The position numbers and the translations under genes are program-made. Shown here piece after piece: positions 62,499-64,000 of a stretch of 64,000 bases of DNA. The notes under the pieces were generated by a model that was not told the DNA's origin, did no database searches, and worked only from the letters and a program-made list of their open reading frames with translations. Origin of the DNA: CBDFKS01 sp965248905 (GTDB lineage Bacteria > Chloroflexota > Dehalococcoidia > Lucifugimonadales > JAGWBF01); assembly GCA_965248905.1 (NCBI GenBank), contig CBDFKS010000005.1, positions 62,001 through 126,000 of the forward strand, written 5' to 3'. Within the stretch, counting starts at the first letter, position 1. Every line of letters starts with the position of its first letter.

Positions 62499-62830
62499 TC
62501 CCTGGCCCGTGCGGGTGACCGATCCAGTACTGGATATGCCTATCCTGAGGAGGTTCCTCACGGGGTTTCAGCTCTTTCTGATTCTTGGGGAAAAGCTAAA
62601 AGATCTGGCTCTGTCTCTCCTGACACCCCACCAGATGCCTCCGCTCAGAACCCGCATCCGCACCTGGATGTGGAGTGGGAGGAGCTGCAACGGCAGATTG
62701 CGCGCTAGTCCGACGCCAATTGCTGATACTGAGCATCTTGTCACCTCAAGCCCACCCTTGATACACTTGAAGTGTCGTTTGGATCTTGGATAAATACCCA
62801 GACTCCCTACCTTCAAATCGAGAGGCAATT
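62499..62830. other. Intergenic with methyltransferase remnant
   Basis: About 330 bp. Its centre (62596-62708) is a degenerate copy of the 3' end of the MidA-family gene, listed separately. The rest shows no gene. Confidence 0.5.
62596..62708 (+). pseudogene. Remnant of the 3' end of a MidA-family gene
   Basis: LKDLALSLLTPHQMPPLRT in one frame, then PHPHLDVEWEELQRQIAR and a stop in another. It matches the last 30 codons of the gene ending at 55080 (LKDLPAPLLTPHHMSLL, then HLDVEWEEMLR). It is a relic of a second copy or of a related gene, with one frameshift and no upstream part in view. Confidence 0.65.
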
Positions 62831-63004
62831 ATGGAGAGCCTTCTGCAAATATCCCGGGAACCCAAAACTCTGGAGCTGGAGAGGACCGACGACGGCCGTT
62901 ATCGTCTGGTGATTACCCTCAAGAAGCTGGGCGTTGTGACGGCTATGGAGTATTTTCTGGACCAGGATGAAGCCGAGCAGCTTAGCAGAGCTTTGAGCCA
63001 GTAA
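62831..63004 (+). CDS. Small acidic protein, unknown
   Basis: 57 aa from the ATG at 62831 (AGAGGC upstream). Beta-beta-alpha pattern: TLELERTDDGRYRLVITLKK, then VVTAMEYFLDQDEAEQLSRAL. No known family. It lies 50 bp before the CHAT-like gene on the same strand and could be its partner. Confidence 0.55.
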   Translation: MESLLQISREPKTLELERTDDGRYRLVITLKKLGVVTAMEYFLDQDEAEQLSRALSQ

Positions 63005-63053
63005 TCATGAGTGGATGAGATAATCACTGTAGGAGTAACAGTATATTCCAGGA

Positions 63054-63650
63054 GTGAGGAAGACCGATTTGTGGAGCTCTGAATCAATCTCGGGGAAGCC
63101 AGCCATCCTGATGGTGGATGCATCGAGTAACGTAGGTGGATGGGAATCGGAGTTCTGTGACCGCCTCTTTACAAGCATGAGTAGGCGTGGGATCCAGCTA
63201 AAAGGTAGCTCACCGGTCCGGGTCAAGTCTCCCGAAGAGGTGCTACCGCACCTGGAACCAAGGGACGCCTTTAACTGCATTTTTCTATTCGGCCACGATA
63301 AAGAAGACTCAGGGTCGCATGGGTCAAATCTGAGCAGCTATTGGGCCTGGCTCAACACCGATGCCGGACTGTCAGGAGTGCTTTTTGCAGTCTGCTCCTG
63401 GGAAGATTACGATGCTGAGCTGAGCCGGGAGATACTGGAGGCAGGGGAAAGCTTTGCGGCCATAGCTCTGGCTCCTCAATCGGTGTTGACTCCCCGAGAA
63501 GCGAGCTTGTTCTTCCTCAAGTTCTTCACCGAGCTTGATTTGCACTCAACGGACAGCATCACGGGTAGGATGGTATGGTTCGCCTGCTCCAAGGCGCGAG
63601 AGCTGCTGCGTCGGCGCAGGCTTCCGGGCAAAGTCGGGGCCCGCTCCTAG
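63054..63650 (+). CDS. Stand-alone CHAT/caspase-like candidate peptidase
   Basis: 198 aa from a GTG with AGGAG overlapping it. The order fits the C-terminal half of CHAT (clan CD) peptidases: CIFLFGHDKEDSGS with a His (His81), then GVLFAVCSWED with a Cys (Cys114), then LEAGESFAAIALAPQSVLTP, FFLKFFTELD and a final helix FACSKARELL. The His/Cys spacing of 33 residues and the following aG-x-x-A-x-i-a pattern are typical. Unlike the usual HG, His is followed by Asp. No sensor domain is fused. Start and function are uncertain. Confidence 0.5.
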   Translation: MRKTDLWSSESISGKPAILMVDASSNVGGWESEFCDRLFTSMSRRGIQLKGSSPVRVKSPEEVLPHLEPRDAFNCIFLFGHDKEDSGSHGSNLSSYWAWLNTDAGLSGVLFAVCSWEDYDAELSREILEAGESFAAIALAPQSVLTPREASLFFLKFFTELDLHSTDSITGRMVWFACSKARELLRRRRLPGKVGARS

Positions 63651-63693
63651 GTTAGGCCGTACCCCTGACTAATAAATTTGGGTCAATACGAAG

Positions 63694-64000
63694 ATGCAAG
63701 TAACCGAGCTGCCTCGCTGGCCATCTAAAGGTAATCGCCGAAAGCTGGAGGCGCTATGGGTTGAGGAGCTGGAGCGCCGCGGTTGGTCCAACTTTGACTT
63801 CGACGCTACGACTGAAGGTCCTCTGGTGTTATTCACAGCCATCGAGCAGTTCAACAATGGATTATTCTGGGAATGTCATGAGACGCTGGAGGATGTCTGG
63901 CGTAACACTCCTTATCCCCAGCGTTTCTTCTATCATGCCATCATCAAAGCCGCAGTCGGCTTCTATCACCTGTCCCGGCACAACCGCCGGGGTGCCGGTG
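63694..64000 (+). CDS. DUF309 domain protein, partial (cut by right edge)
   Basis: 102 codons visible from an ATG at 63694. DUF309 pattern: FTAIEQFNNGLFWECHETLE (with E-x-H-E), then VWRNTP and FFYHAIIKAAVGFYHL. Helical, metal-like E/H residues in both helices. Function in the family is unknown. The C-terminus lies outside. Confidence 0.85.
   Translation, partial: MQVTELPRWPSKGNRRKLEALWVEELERRGWSNFDFDATTEGPLVLFTAIEQFNNGLFWECHETLEDVWRNTPYPQRFFYHAIIKAAVGFYHLSRHNRRGAG

Noticed and set aside
1..64000. CRISPR arrays or rRNA genes
   Set aside because: I scanned for regularly spaced direct repeats and for rRNA core segments and found neither; only dispersed palindromes are present.

Overview
The window looks like chromosomal DNA from a Chloroflexota bacterium of the Dehalococcoidia/SAR202 type. 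This is inferred from the gene repertoire, not from a marker search: many flavin-dependent luciferase-like oxidoreductases, amidohydrolases, an enolase-superfamily enzyme, MFS carriers, two soluble reductive-dehalogenase-like proteins, a DinB-like protein, short palindromic repeats, and frequent GTG/TTG starts behind good AGGAGG sites. All housekeeping genes are bacterial.

Layout. 1-7.6 kb: two secreted proteins (one cut by the window edge), a dehydroquinase-like protein lacking key residues, an alpha/beta hydrolase, an LLM oxidoreductase, an amidohydrolase, a membrane-anchored unknown and a CinA-C amidase. 7.7-24.3 kb is the conserved core: a CAU tRNA, an aminotransferase, gyrB, a DinB-like protein, the obg-nadD-pyrE operon, a probable oriC with DnaA boxes next to dnaA, fmt, a DUF3800 protein, ribosomal protein L25, a muconate-lactonizing-type enzyme, a broken DUF3592 gene, a thioesterase and an Rrf2 / MoeB-like / cysteine synthase sulfur cluster. 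24.3-25.9 kb: a large membrane protein.

26.1-38.0 kb is a decayed HK97-type phage head module on the minus strand (zinc ribbon, terminase, portal, protease, capsid, decoration proteins, connector, neck protein). I see no tail, lysis, replication or integrase genes. The portal gene has an in-frame stop and is cut by an IS630 element, and one decoration gene is frameshifted. Between portal and protease sits a block holding an FMN-dependent alpha-hydroxy-acid oxidase gene and a RAMA-like gene. 38.4-46.4 kb: a pilin/archaellum-FlaF-like surface protein, two paralogous soluble RdhA-like iron-sulfur proteins, an LLM oxidoreductase and an MFS carrier.

46.7-64 kb is rich in mobile DNA: a MITE interrupted by an IS4-like element, an intact copy of the same MITE whose ends match the IS630 element, an IS1182-family element that disrupts a TetR-controlled drug-efflux gene, and an IS5-family element. 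Between them lie an MFS carrier, an amidohydrolase, a double cupin, citrate synthase, a MidA-family methyltransferase, a TetR regulator with three matching operators, a UMF1-type carrier, a small acidic protein, a CHAT-like candidate cysteine peptidase and a DUF309 gene cut by the right edge.
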